Assembly (NCBI GenBank): GCA_964524125.1
Contig: CAZGBY010000035.1
Location: 1-17,773, forward strand
Direction: 5' to 3'
Source of the DNA: CAG-307 sp964524125
GTDB taxonomy: Bacteria; Bacillota_I; Bacilli_A; Acholeplasmatales; Anaeroplasmataceae
DNA length: 17,773 nucleotides
The notes beneath the pieces were generated by a model that did not search any database, was not told where the DNA came from, and was given only the letters and a program-made list of their open reading frames with translations. Below are positions 1-7,383 of this stretch, piece by piece (within the stretch, counting starts at the first letter, position 1; each line of letters opens with the position of its first letter). A program made the translations under genes and the position numbers.

Positions 1-254
1 ATTTAACTTCACTAATTATTGGTGAAAATGTAACTACAATTGAACAATATGCATTTTATAATTGTAATAGTTTAACATCAATAGTAATACCTGAAAAAAT
101 TACAAGTATAGGAAATTCGGCATTTTCAGGATGTAGTAAACTTGAAATTGTTTATTACAAAGGGGCTGAAGAAGATTGGTATAATATATCAATAGATTCG
201 GGTAATAGTTCATTAATAAATACAACTATTTCCTATATAATTACTAGTGATTAA
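1..254 (+). CDS. C-terminal end of a BspA-like leucine-rich-repeat protein (partial)
   Basis: The reading frame is open from base 3 to a TAA at 252-254. It runs in from the left edge, so the start is missing. The visible 83 residues contain repeats of the LRR_5/BspA type, for example SLTSIVIPEKITSIGNSAF followed by SGCSKLEIVYYKG. These match the consensus in which a Leu/Ile-rich strand precedes 'I-x-x-x-A-F-x-x-C'. The end, with YKGAEEDWYNI and then SGNSSLINTTISYI, is the typical last repeat of such proteins, which are mostly secreted or surface-attached in gut bacteria. Anchor and signal regions are not in view, so the full architecture and role are unknown. A terminator follows 57 bases downstream, so this is the last gene of its transcript. 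Confidence 0.8.
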   Translation, partial: LTSLIIGENVTTIEQYAFYNCNSLTSIVIPEKITSIGNSAFSGCSKLEIVYYKGAEEDWYNISIDSGNSSLINTTISYIITSD

Positions 255-310
255 TATTTTAAATTTAATTAAAATATATGATAAAATTGCTAATGTATCC
301 AAAAGAAACC

Positions 311-349
311 AAACAAGATGAGGATTTCAATTATACTCATCTTGTTTTT
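311..349 (+). terminator. Rho-independent terminator after the LRR gene
   Basis: A perfect 12-bp stem (AAACAAGATGAG at 311-322 and CTCATCTTGTTT at 336-347) with a 13-base loop runs straight into a T-run. It ends the LRR transcript. Confidence 0.85.
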
Positions 350-404
350 GTTTATATATAAATTATTTAATATACTTCTTCTATCTAAGCATTTATAAAA
401 TACC

Positions 405-472
405 TAATCCATAATTTATAAGTGCATAATTCAGTTCAAAAGGTGGAATATTACAAAATTTTATGCTATACT
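405..472 (+). promoter_or_regulatory. Hairpin-like element with extended -10 promoter of ATPase copy 1
   Basis: The -10 is TATACT at 467-472, preceded by TGC (extended -10). A weak -35, TGGAAT, lies at 444-449 with a 17-base spacer. The sequence TAATCCATAATTTATAAGTG (405-424) and the stretch around 432-452 align with the two arms of the hairpins found ahead of the second copy and the third remnant. Here the arms have diverged and pair only weakly. The promoter call is moderately sure. The shared origin with the other two hairpins is inferred from the alignment by eye. Confidence 0.5.
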
Positions 473-513
473 AATAATGAAGTAAAACAATACTGAAAAG
501 ATGGTGATTCGAT

Positions 514-2085
514 ATGAGTTATTATTTAAATAAAGGTAATGAAAAGTTTTTAAGATATATGAATAACGAAATTTTTGTAGACAAATCATTACTAATAAAA
601 GAATGTAGTAAACATATAAATTCAGAAGAATCATATATGTGTGTAACTCGTCCACGTCGTTTTGGTAAAACCTTGGCAATGTCAATGCTTAATGCATATT
701 ATTCAAAAGGTTGTGATTCTACATATTTATTTAAAGATTTAAAAATATCAAAAGATTCATCTTTTGAATCACATCTAAATAGACATAATGTTATATGGAT
801 AGATATGGCATCTTTATATTCTGAATTAGATGATAAAAAAGACTTTGTAAATGAAATCAATCAGTATATTATTAAAGATCTTGATGGATATTTTCCTAAT
901 ATTCTTACAAAAGAAGAAGATAAAGCATCTAAAGCTATAAAGAAAATTTATGAAGTTAAAAAAGAAACGTTTATCTTTTTAATAGATGAATGGGATGTAG
1001 TTTTAAGAGAATCAAATAATGAAAATCTTAAATTCGATTATTTACAACTATTACGCACATTATTTAAATCATCCGATACATCTACATGTATTGATTTAGT
1101 ATATATGACAGGAATTCTTCCAATAAAAAGATATAATTCAGAATCTACTTTAAACATGTTTAAAGAATATACAATGTTAGATTCATATCCCATCTCAGAA
1201 TATATAGGTTTTACAACATCCGAAGTAAAAGAATTGTGTGAAAAACATAATATGGATTATAATCAAATGAAACAATGGTATGATGGCTATAATCTTGATG
1301 GAATTGAACTTTATAATCCTAAATCAGTTGTAGAAGCTGTAACTTCAAGAAAATTTAGAGATTATTGGGTATCCACTTCGTCACTTGAGAACGCTACTAA
1401 TTATTTAAGATTTAAAGATAAAGATTTAAAAGATAAATTAGTAAGTATGTTAGCTGATAATTCAGTTTCTGTATCAGTAAGAAGATTTAGTAATGATATT
1501 AGCATAATTAATAGTACAGATGATGTATTAACTCTATTAATTCATTTGGGATATTTAACTTATGATTACGAAAATAAAGAATGTTATATTCCTAATTACG
1601 AAATTAAATGCGAGTTAGAATTGGTTTTAGAAGATTTACAATGGTATGATTTATATGAACCTATTAATAATTCTAAAAAAGCAGTAGAAGCTTTATATAA
1701 CTCTAAAGAGGATATAATAAATGATATCCTTGACAAAAACCATGAATTATATTGTAGTGCACTTAATAAAAATAATGAACAAGCATTAGAACTTTTAACA
1801 ATATTTTCATTTAACACATTAAGATCTACTCACAAAATGAAGAAAGAACCTCAAAATATAAAGGGTAGAGCAGATATTATTTATATTCCTAGATATAATG
1901 ATAATGGTACAGCTATTATAATAGAACTGAAATATAATAAAAATCCTAGTATTGCTATAGAACAAATCAAGGAAAAAGAATATTATTCTTTACTTGATAA
2001 TTATCATGGTAAAGTAATACTATGTGGAATAAATTATGATGATAATATGAATCATACTACATTAATAGAAGAAATAGAAATATAA
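514..2085 (+). CDS. AAA-ATPase-like protein with C-terminal PD-(D/E)XK nuclease domain, copy 1
   Basis: This 523-aa protein belongs to the multicopy family of N-terminal AAA-ATPase_like plus C-terminal PDDEXK_9-type proteins, common in gut bacteria and without a settled function. Visible motifs are the Walker A variant TRPRRFGKTL (residues about 45-54), a Walker B strand FIFLIDEWD (153-161) with acidic DE, and the nuclease core with D454 in KGRADI and E471-x-K473 in IIIELKYNK. The length is normal for the family and all core residues are present, so it is likely active. The start ATG follows GATGGTG. It is transcribed alone: the promoter lies just upstream and a terminator just downstream. 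A second copy starts at 3661 and a broken third at 5384. Whether the protein acts in defence, as a selfish element, or in another DNA transaction cannot be told from the sequence. Confidence 0.85.
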   Translation: MSYYLNKGNEKFLRYMNNEIFVDKSLLIKECSKHINSEESYMCVTRPRRFGKTLAMSMLNAYYSKGCDSTYLFKDLKISKDSSFESHLNRHNVIWIDMASLYSELDDKKDFVNEINQYIIKDLDGYFPNILTKEEDKASKAIKKIYEVKKETFIFLIDEWDVVLRESNNENLKFDYLQLLRTLFKSSDTSTCIDLVYMTGILPIKRYNSESTLNMFKEYTMLDSYPISEYIGFTTSEVKELCEKHNMDYNQMKQWYDGYNLDGIELYNPKSVVEAVTSRKFRDYWVSTSSLENATNYLRFKDKDLKDKLVSMLADNSVSVSVRRFSNDISIINSTDDVLTLLIHLGYLTYDYENKECYIPNYEIKCELELVLEDLQWYDLYEPINNSKKAVEALYNSKEDIINDILDKNHELYCSALNKNNEQALELLTIFSFNTLRSTHKMKKEPQNIKGRADIIYIPRYNDNGTAIIIELKYNKNPSIAIEQIKEKEYYSLLDNYHGKVILCGINYDDNMNHTTLIEEIEI

Positions 2086-2097
2086 TAAGAAATAATG

Positions 2098-2132
2098 ACT
2101 ATATTCCTAAATATGGGAGTATAGTTTTTTTT
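2098..2132 (+). terminator. Terminator after ATPase copy 1
   Basis: A 10-bp stem with one G-T pair (ACTATATTCC at 2098-2107 pairs with GGAGTATAGT at 2116-2125) and a loop of about eight bases is followed by eight T. It starts 13 bases after the stop codon. Confidence 0.75.
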
Positions 2133-2183
2133 ATAATCATATTTCAAAACTTTATATACATATACTTAACTAGGAGAAATGCT

Positions 2184-3509
2184 ATGACTTATAAAAAAGA
2201 AGATATAGTAAGTATATGTAATATAAAACAAATAAAATATATTAGATTACAATTTACCGACTTAAAAGGTATGCTAAAAATAATAACAATACCATCATAT
2301 AGATTAAATGATATTTTAGAAGGTAACATTACTTTTGACAGCTCATCAGTCTGTTTACTTACTTCTGAAAATGATACTAATTTATATCTAATGCCCGATA
2401 TAAATACATTCTTAATACTTAACTATATAGAAGATATAAATAATAAAACCGCAAGATTTATATGTGATATATATAAATATAATGAACAATTAAATAAAAA
2501 AGTACCATACAGCCATTGTTCTAGAATTATTCTAAAAAACACATTACAAAAATTAAAAGAAGAAGGAATTGATAAAATTAATATAGGATTTGAAATGGAA
2601 TTTTTTATTTTTAAAACAAAAAACAATAAACCTATCCTTGAACTATATGACAACAATTCATATTGTGATTTTTTAACTGATATAAACTATAAAAAGTGTA
2701 TAAATGAAATACTATATCAATTAAAACAACATTCTTTTAATATAGAAACTTTCCATCATGAAGCCTCTCCATCTCAATATGAAATAAATTTTAAATATAG
2801 TGATGCACTTACATCATGTGATAATGTAATGACATTTAAAATGATTGTAAAAGAAATAGCTTTAAAATATAAATTCTATATAAGTTTTATGCCTAAACCA
2901 ATTTATGGTATAAATGGCTCAGGAATGCATTTAAATGTATCTTTAGAAGATTTTGAAGGAATTAATGTATTTGACAATAAAAATGAAAATAATACCCCTT
3001 CAAGTGAATGTGATAAATTTATAAATGGTATACTTACACATGCAAAAGGTCTTACGTTAATTACAAATCCCATTGTAAATTCATATAAGAGGTTACAAAA
3101 GGGATATGAAGCTCCATGTTATATTTCATATTCTTTATATGATAGAAGTTCTATGATAAGAATACCTAATGTAGGTTCTAATACAAGAATAGAAATAAGA
3201 ACACCTGATGGTAGTTCTAACCCTTACTTATGTAGTAGTGTTGTATTAATATCAGGTTTAGATGGTATTAAAGGAAATTGTAAAGAATTTAAAAGAAAAG
3301 ATATAAAAAAATTAAAGAATAGTAAAGTATATGAACTTCCTCATACTCTTTATGAGGCAATACTAGAATTTGATAAAGATAAGTTAATTAAAGAATGTTT
3401 AGGTAATATGTTAAGTTTGAAATATAAAGAATATAAGCTTAAAGAGTGGTATGAATATAATAATAGTATATCTAAATATGAAATTGATAAGTATTTCAAT
3501 AAATATTAG
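2184..3509 (+). CDS. Glutamine synthetase, type I-like, divergent
   Basis: This 441-aa protein is aligned by eye over its whole length with GSI-alpha enzymes (about 444 aa), which make glutamine from glutamate, ammonia and ATP. The metal and substrate residues are kept: E137 and E139 in FEMEFF, E193 in HHEASPSQYE, H249 in NGSGMH, R303 in NSYKRL, E309 in GYEAPCY, and R335/E337/R339 in TRIEIR. The C-terminal KEWYEY...YFNKY end is also typical. The loop normally reading SIEGFVRI is VCLLTSEN here (56-63). The Arg that in Bacillus GlnA (Arg62) takes part in glutamine feedback inhibition is therefore replaced, by Ser61 in my alignment. AGGAG at 2172-2176 supports the ATG. It sits alone between two ATPase-nuclease copies, with no glnR beside it and no GlnR/TnrA-like palindrome seen upstream. 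It may be a second, non-housekeeping GS or a ligase for another amine. The family is sure, the exact substrate is not. Confidence 0.85.
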   Translation: MTYKKEDIVSICNIKQIKYIRLQFTDLKGMLKIITIPSYRLNDILEGNITFDSSSVCLLTSENDTNLYLMPDINTFLILNYIEDINNKTARFICDIYKYNEQLNKKVPYSHCSRIILKNTLQKLKEEGIDKINIGFEMEFFIFKTKNNKPILELYDNNSYCDFLTDINYKKCINEILYQLKQHSFNIETFHHEASPSQYEINFKYSDALTSCDNVMTFKMIVKEIALKYKFYISFMPKPIYGINGSGMHLNVSLEDFEGINVFDNKNENNTPSSECDKFINGILTHAKGLTLITNPIVNSYKRLQKGYEAPCYISYSLYDRSSMIRIPNVGSNTRIEIRTPDGSSNPYLCSSVVLISGLDGIKGNCKEFKRKDIKKLKNSKVYELPHTLYEAILEFDKDKLIKECLGNMLSLKYKEYKLKEWYEYNNSISKYEIDKYFNKY

Positions 3510-3543
3510 TTATTAATATAAAACATAGCATAAATGATATTTA

Positions 3544-3613
3544 ATAATCCACTTTATAAATGTTTATAAATGATAGATTAAATCATTTCTAAAGTGGATT
3601 ATCTTATTTTTTT
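3544..3613 (+). terminator. Terminator of glutamine synthetase; hairpin overlapping the next promoter
   Basis: The arm ATAATCCACTTTATAAATG (3544-3562) pairs with 3584-3602 with one mismatch, and a T-rich tract (to 3613) follows. The loop holds a duplicated TATAAATG and an alternative inner stem. The right arm contains the -35 of the downstream gene. Confidence 0.75.
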
Positions 3614-3623
3614 ATGCTATACT
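3595..3623 (+). promoter_or_regulatory. Extended -10 promoter of ATPase copy 2, -35 inside the hairpin arm
   Basis: The -35 is TGGATT (3595-3600), followed by a 17-base spacer and TGC-TATACT with the -10 at 3618-3623. The TTTTATGCTATACTA context is the same as ahead of copy 1. The -35 bases lie in the descending arm of the upstream terminator hairpin. Confidence 0.6.
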
Positions 3624-3660
3624 ATAAGCGAAATAGATTTCATGAAAGTAGGTGTTTTAT

Positions 3661-5235
3661 ATGGGCTATTATTTAAATAAAGGAAACGCAAAATTCTTAA
3701 GATATATGAATAATAAAATATTCATTGATAAATCATTGCTAATTAAAGAATGTAACGAAGTGTTAAATTCTGAAGAGTCATATATGTGTATAACTCGTCC
3801 TCGTCGTTTTGGTAAGACTATGGCGCTTTCTATGTTAAACGCTTATTATTCAAAAGGCTGTGATTCAAAAGAAATATTTTCCTCTCTTAAAATATCAAAC
3901 GATTTATCTTTTGAAACTCATTTAAATAAATATAATGTAGTATTAATAGATATGGCATCTTTATTTACAGGATTAGATGATGAAATTGAATATGTAAACG
4001 AACTTAATCGTTTGATTGTTAAAGATATTGAGGAATATTTTCCTAATATTCTAACAGATGAAGAAGATAAGGCATCAAAAGCTATAAAAAAAGTTTTTGA
4101 AGTTAAAAAAGAAAAGTTTATCTTTTTAATAGATGAATGGGATGTTGTTTTAAGAGAATCAAATGATAATAAATTAAAGGATGATTATATTAATTTTCTT
4201 AGAAGTTTATTTAAATCATTAGATACTTCTGAGTGTATAGATTTAGTATATATGACAGGAATATTACCTATAAAACGATATCGAAAAAAAGAATCGGCAT
4301 TAAACAATTTTAGAGAATATACTATGTTAGAGTCGTATCCTATATCTGAATATATAGGTTTTACAGAATCTGAAGTAAAAGAACTGTGTGATGAATATAA
4401 TATGGATTATAACGAAATGAAACTATGGTATGATGGTTATAATTTAGATGGTGTACAATTATACAATCCTAAATCAGTTGTAGAAGCGTTAACTTTAAAG
4501 AAAATAAAAAATTACTGGGTTTCAACATCTTCTTTAGAATCTGCTAAAGAATATTTAAGATTTAAAGACAAAGAATTAAGACTTAAATTAACAAATATGC
4601 TTACTGATAACTCAGTATCAGTATCTGTAAGAGGTTTTGATAATGATATTAGTATTCTTAATAATTCAGACGATGTTTTAACATTATTAATACATTTGGG
4701 ATATCTAACTTATAATTATGATACTAAGGAATGTTATATACCTAATTATGAAATTAAATGTGAATTAGAAGAAGCGTTTGAAAAATTAGAAGACGCTGAT
4801 ATTTATGAAGTCGTTGAAGATTCTATAAAAGCTGTAAAAGCTTTGTTTAACTCTGATGGAGATAGTATTAGTGAAATTTTAGATAAAAATCATGAATTAT
4901 ATTGTAGCGCCTTAAATAAGAATAATGAACAAGCATTAGAATTGCTTACAATATTTTCTTTTTATACATTAAGAACTACTCATACTATTGAAAAAGAAAA
5001 ACAAAATACTAAAGGTAGAGCAGATATTGTTTGTAAGCCGAAAAAAGAAGGTGTCGGAATTATTATTGAACTTAAATATAATAAAACTGCAAGTTTAGCA
5101 ATTGAACAAGCGAAAAAAAGAAATTATCCTTCATTGCTTGATGGTTATATTGGTAAGGTAATACTTTGTGGTATTAATTATGATGATGATATGAATCATT
5201 CGACAATTATAGAAGTTATTGATAAAATAAAATAA
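3661..5235 (+). CDS. AAA-ATPase-like protein with C-terminal PD-(D/E)XK nuclease domain, copy 2
   Basis: This 524-aa protein is a close paralogue of the 514-2085 gene, with most residues identical along the whole length. The ATG at 3661 is preferred to the upstream in-frame GTG at 3652 because AGGTG (3650-3654) lies six bases before it and overlaps the GTG. Copy 1 also starts at the matching residue. Walker A TRPRRFGKT, Walker B FIFLIDEWD and nuclease residues D455, E470 and K472 are all present, so the copy looks functional. Its stop codon lies within the first bases of the downstream repeat, a sequence that also forms the tail of the glutamine synthetase gene. The present 3' end was therefore made by the duplication event. 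It is flanked by direct repeats that could recombine and delete it. Function is unknown, as for copy 1. Confidence 0.85.
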   Translation: MGYYLNKGNAKFLRYMNNKIFIDKSLLIKECNEVLNSEESYMCITRPRRFGKTMALSMLNAYYSKGCDSKEIFSSLKISNDLSFETHLNKYNVVLIDMASLFTGLDDEIEYVNELNRLIVKDIEEYFPNILTDEEDKASKAIKKVFEVKKEKFIFLIDEWDVVLRESNDNKLKDDYINFLRSLFKSLDTSECIDLVYMTGILPIKRYRKKESALNNFREYTMLESYPISEYIGFTESEVKELCDEYNMDYNEMKLWYDGYNLDGVQLYNPKSVVEALTLKKIKNYWVSTSSLESAKEYLRFKDKELRLKLTNMLTDNSVSVSVRGFDNDISILNNSDDVLTLLIHLGYLTYNYDTKECYIPNYEIKCELEEAFEKLEDADIYEVVEDSIKAVKALFNSDGDSISEILDKNHELYCSALNKNNEQALELLTIFSFYTLRTTHTIEKEKQNTKGRADIVCKPKKEGVGIIIELKYNKTASLAIEQAKKRNYPSLLDGYIGKVILCGINYDDDMNHSTIIEVIDKIK

Positions 5236-5275
5236 ATATTAGTTATTAATATAAAACATAGCATAATGACATTTA

Positions 5276-5333
5276 ATAATCCACTTTAGAAATGATAGAC
5301 AAAATCATTTCTAAAGTGGATTATCTTATTTTT
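5276..5333 (+). terminator. Perfect 21-bp hairpin terminator after ATPase copy 2
   Basis: Arms at 5276-5296 and 5304-5324 are perfectly complementary over 21 bases, with a 7-base loop (AGACAAA) and a following TTATTTTT tract. It is the shorter-looped homologue of the hairpin at 3544-3602. The promoter that should follow is damaged: the spacer is two bases shorter and the -10 reads AATACT. Confidence 0.85.
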
Positions 5334-5383
5334 ATGTAATACTATAAGTAAGATAGATTTGTTGAAAGTAGATTTTTTTATAT

Positions 5384-5481
5384 ATGAGCTATTATTTAAA
5401 TAAAGGATACGCAAAATTTCTAAGATATAAGAATAATAAATATTTATTGATAAATCATTGTTAATCAAAGAATGTAATGAA
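5384..5481 (+). pseudogene. Remnant of a third ATPase-nuclease gene (5' end only, frameshifted)
   Basis: The ATG at 5384 begins MSYYLNKGYAKFLRY, matching the first residues of copies 1 and 2. One A is missing in the A-run after AATAAT (near 5438), which shifts the frame to a stop at 5462-5464. In the restored frame the match continues with IFIDKSLLIKECNE before ending near 5481. The Shine-Dalgarno site is also lost (AGTAGATTT in place of AGTAGGTG). The rest of the gene, about 490 codons, is absent. Confidence 0.8.
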
Positions 5482-5610
5482 CCTGAAAGTACAATTTTAT
5501 CTATATATTACCATTGGAGTGTCAGATTTAATTAATATAATTATTATTAAAATCCTAAATTAATACATATTTTTAATAATAACTACTATATGATTATATA
5601 GGTGAATAAT

Positions 5611-6846
5611 ATGTTACAAATAGAGGATTCTTCAAATATTAAAGGAAGTGTTAAGATAAGTGGTTCTAAAAATGGTGCACTTCCTTTAATAGTATCAAGT
5701 TTACTTACTAAAGGTAGAGTTACTTTAAAAAATATACCTAATATTTTAGATGTTAATGTATTACTTAAAATTATACAGAAATTAAATGTAAAATATTCAT
5801 TTAGTAATAATGTATTAAAAATTGATTCATCTAAAATAAAATATAAAGATTTAATTATAGAAGATGTAAAAAAGATAAGGGCATCTTCATATTTAATGAG
5901 TGTTATGTTAGTATTGTTTAATAAATGTAGAATATCTTATCCTGGTGGATGTAGTTTAGGTAAAAGAAATTTGGATTATCATTTTAATGCATTTAGATGT
6001 ATGGGATATAAAGTAAAAGAAGAGGGAATTATAGATATTGAAAAAGATAATAATAATTATCAAGATATTAGTTTTTTAAATAAAAGTGTTGGTGCTACTA
6101 TAAATTCAATAATATTAGCTGGTAGTTTAAATAAAATAGTAAAGATATATAATTATTCTAATGAACCTGAGGTTATAAATACAATTAGATTTTTAAAAAA
6201 GATTGGTTATTCTATTTATAAATTTAAAGATTACTTATTAGTAACACATAAAAGAAACATTATGCATAAAATATCATTTAAAAATTCATATGATAGAATT
6301 GAAGGAATAAGTTATATTATTTTAGGGTTATTATCAGATAAACTTAAGATTAAAAATGTAAATATAAAAGAAATTAAAGAAGTATTAAAAGTATTAAAAC
6401 AAATGTCATGCAATATTAAAGTTAAAAGAAATACTATTTATACAAAAAAAAGTAAAATGAAACCTTATAGTCTAATATCAGCTCCATATCCTTTATTTCC
6501 AACAGATGCTCAACCTTTAATTGCGTCTTTAATGCTTAATATAGATGGCTTGTCTTCGATAAAAGATTTAGTTTATAATGATAGATATAATTATAGTGTA
6601 GGATTAAAAGCTTTAAATGGTAATGTATATAAAAAGGATAATGTCCTTTATATAAATAAATCTAATTTAATTGGTAATGTAGTAAAAGGATATGATTTAA
6701 GAGGTGTATTTAGCTTAATACTTGCAGGTATTCAGGCTAAAGGTATTACAACTATCTTAGATGGTGATATTGCGTTTAGGGGATATGAAAACTTAATTGA
6801 TAAGCTAACTAAAATAGGTGTAAAAATATCATATATAAAAGAATAA
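5611..6846 (+). CDS. murA: UDP-N-acetylglucosamine 1-carboxyvinyltransferase (MurA), divergent
   Basis: This cytoplasmic enzyme transfers enolpyruvate from PEP to UDP-GlcNAc, the first committed step of peptidoglycan synthesis. It has 411 residues from the ATG at 5611 (family about 420). AGGTG at 5600-5604 is correctly spaced for this ATG, and the in-frame GTG at 5602 is part of that site. Landmark residues are K20-N21 in SGSKNGALP, R90 in KIRASS, the reactive Cys114 in PGGCSLGKR with R119, D299 in FPTDAQP, R325 in NDRYNY and R364 in DLRGVFS. All catalytic positions known for the family are kept, but the sequence is unusually Lys/Asn/Ile-rich and drifts elsewhere. The gene is isolated from other wall genes, so it could be a second MurA rather than the main one. 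A weak hairpin follows it. Confidence 0.88.
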   Translation: MLQIEDSSNIKGSVKISGSKNGALPLIVSSLLTKGRVTLKNIPNILDVNVLLKIIQKLNVKYSFSNNVLKIDSSKIKYKDLIIEDVKKIRASSYLMSVMLVLFNKCRISYPGGCSLGKRNLDYHFNAFRCMGYKVKEEGIIDIEKDNNNYQDISFLNKSVGATINSIILAGSLNKIVKIYNYSNEPEVINTIRFLKKIGYSIYKFKDYLLVTHKRNIMHKISFKNSYDRIEGISYIILGLLSDKLKIKNVNIKEIKEVLKVLKQMSCNIKVKRNTIYTKKSKMKPYSLISAPYPLFPTDAQPLIASLMLNIDGLSSIKDLVYNDRYNYSVGLKALNGNVYKKDNVLYINKSNLIGNVVKGYDLRGVFSLILAGIQAKGITTILDGDIAFRGYENLIDKLTKIGVKISYIKE

Positions 6847-6904
6847 TTATATTTATTTACAAAAAGTGACAAAATTTTACGATGATTTTATGTATAAATG
6901 ATAT

Positions 6905-6940
6905 TGTCTAATTTTTTAATAGACATTATTTGATTTTTTT
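6905..6940 (+). terminator. Weak terminator after murA
   Basis: TGTCTA (6905-6910) and TAGACA (6920-6925) form a 6-bp stem. T-rich sequence follows, including seven T at 6934-6940. The stem is short, so termination may be partial. Confidence 0.45.
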
Positions 6941-6948
6941 GGTATATT
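6920..6948 (+). promoter_or_regulatory. Promoter of the LRAT operon
   Basis: TAGACA at 6920-6925 (one change from TTGACA), a 17-base spacer and TATATT at 6943-6948. The -35 coincides with the right arm of the murA hairpin. Confidence 0.5.
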
Positions 6949-6978
6949 ATTTTAGTAAAATGAAACGAAGGTAATAAT

Positions 6979-7383
6979 ATGTTTAAAGAAGAAAAACCAT
7001 TTTATGGGGCACAAATAAGAGTTAATAGAGGAATGTACTATCATCATGGTATTTATGTTGATGATGAACATGTAATTCATTTTGCATCTAATACACCAGG
7101 ACATGAAACAGATCCTAGTTATGCAAGTGTTTGTGAAACTACTTTAGAAAATTTTTTAAAGGGTGGAGTACTTGAAGTTAGAGTATATGATGAAGAAGAA
7201 CAAAAACATGTAAGAAAACCTCAAGATGTAGTATCATATGCTTATAGTAAGATAGGTGTAAAAGGTTATAATATAATTACAAATAATTGTGAACATTTTT
7301 CAAATGAATGTGCATTTGGTACTAAAGATTCTGAACAAGTAAATAACGTAATGGATATTTTATCAAGGATATTTCAACATTAA
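6979..7383 (+). CDS. LRAT-domain (lecithin retinol acyltransferase-like) protein
   Basis: This 134-aa single-domain protein has the circularly permuted NlpC/P60 fold of the LRAT family. The His motif is in YYHHGIYVDD (H22, second polar residue H34 in VIHF) and the nucleophile motif is NNCEHF with Cys104. In characterised relatives these residues form a Cys-His-His site that cleaves or transfers acyl groups of phospholipids or other thioester/amide substrates. Bacterial members are mostly uncharacterised. There is no signal peptide, so it acts in the cytoplasm, possibly at the inner membrane face. AAGGT six bases before the ATG marks the start. The stop overlaps the start of the next gene (TAATG), so the two are translationally coupled, and the membrane partner suggests action at the membrane. 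The motif call is secure, the substrate unknown. Confidence 0.82.
   Translation: MFKEEKPFYGAQIRVNRGMYYHHGIYVDDEHVIHFASNTPGHETDPSYASVCETTLENFLKGGVLEVRVYDEEEQKHVRKPQDVVSYAYSKIGVKGYNIITNNCEHFSNECAFGTKDSEQVNNVMDILSRIFQH

Larger units (their letters stand above)
3498..3759 (+). repeat. Left copy of ~255-bp direct repeat (intergenic plus 5' end of ATPase gene)
   Basis: This block starts inside the last codons of the glutamine synthetase gene (AATAAATATTAG). It runs through the intergenic hairpin and promoter into the first 33 codons of the ATPase gene. It is repeated, with small differences, at 5231-5481. The offset is 1733 bp. Confidence 0.85.
5231..5481 (+). repeat. Right copy of ~255-bp direct repeat
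   Basis: This is the counterpart of 3498-3759. It begins with the same AATAAATATTAG found at the end of the glutamine synthetase gene, carries the hairpin and a decayed promoter, and ends in a broken ATPase 5' end. Similarity fades after about 5481-5490. Confidence 0.85.

Noticed and set aside
2134..2184. GlnR/TnrA-type operator ahead of the glutamine synthetase gene
   Set aside because: No TGTNA-N7-TNACA palindrome is present; only AT-rich sequence with weak promoter matches (TATACT at 2161-2166).
3541..3613. CRISPR-like or MITE-like element from the recurring hairpins
   Set aside because: Only one hairpin per ATPase copy, no spacer array, no target-site duplications and no transposase ends. 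Tandem duplication explains the two strongest copies.
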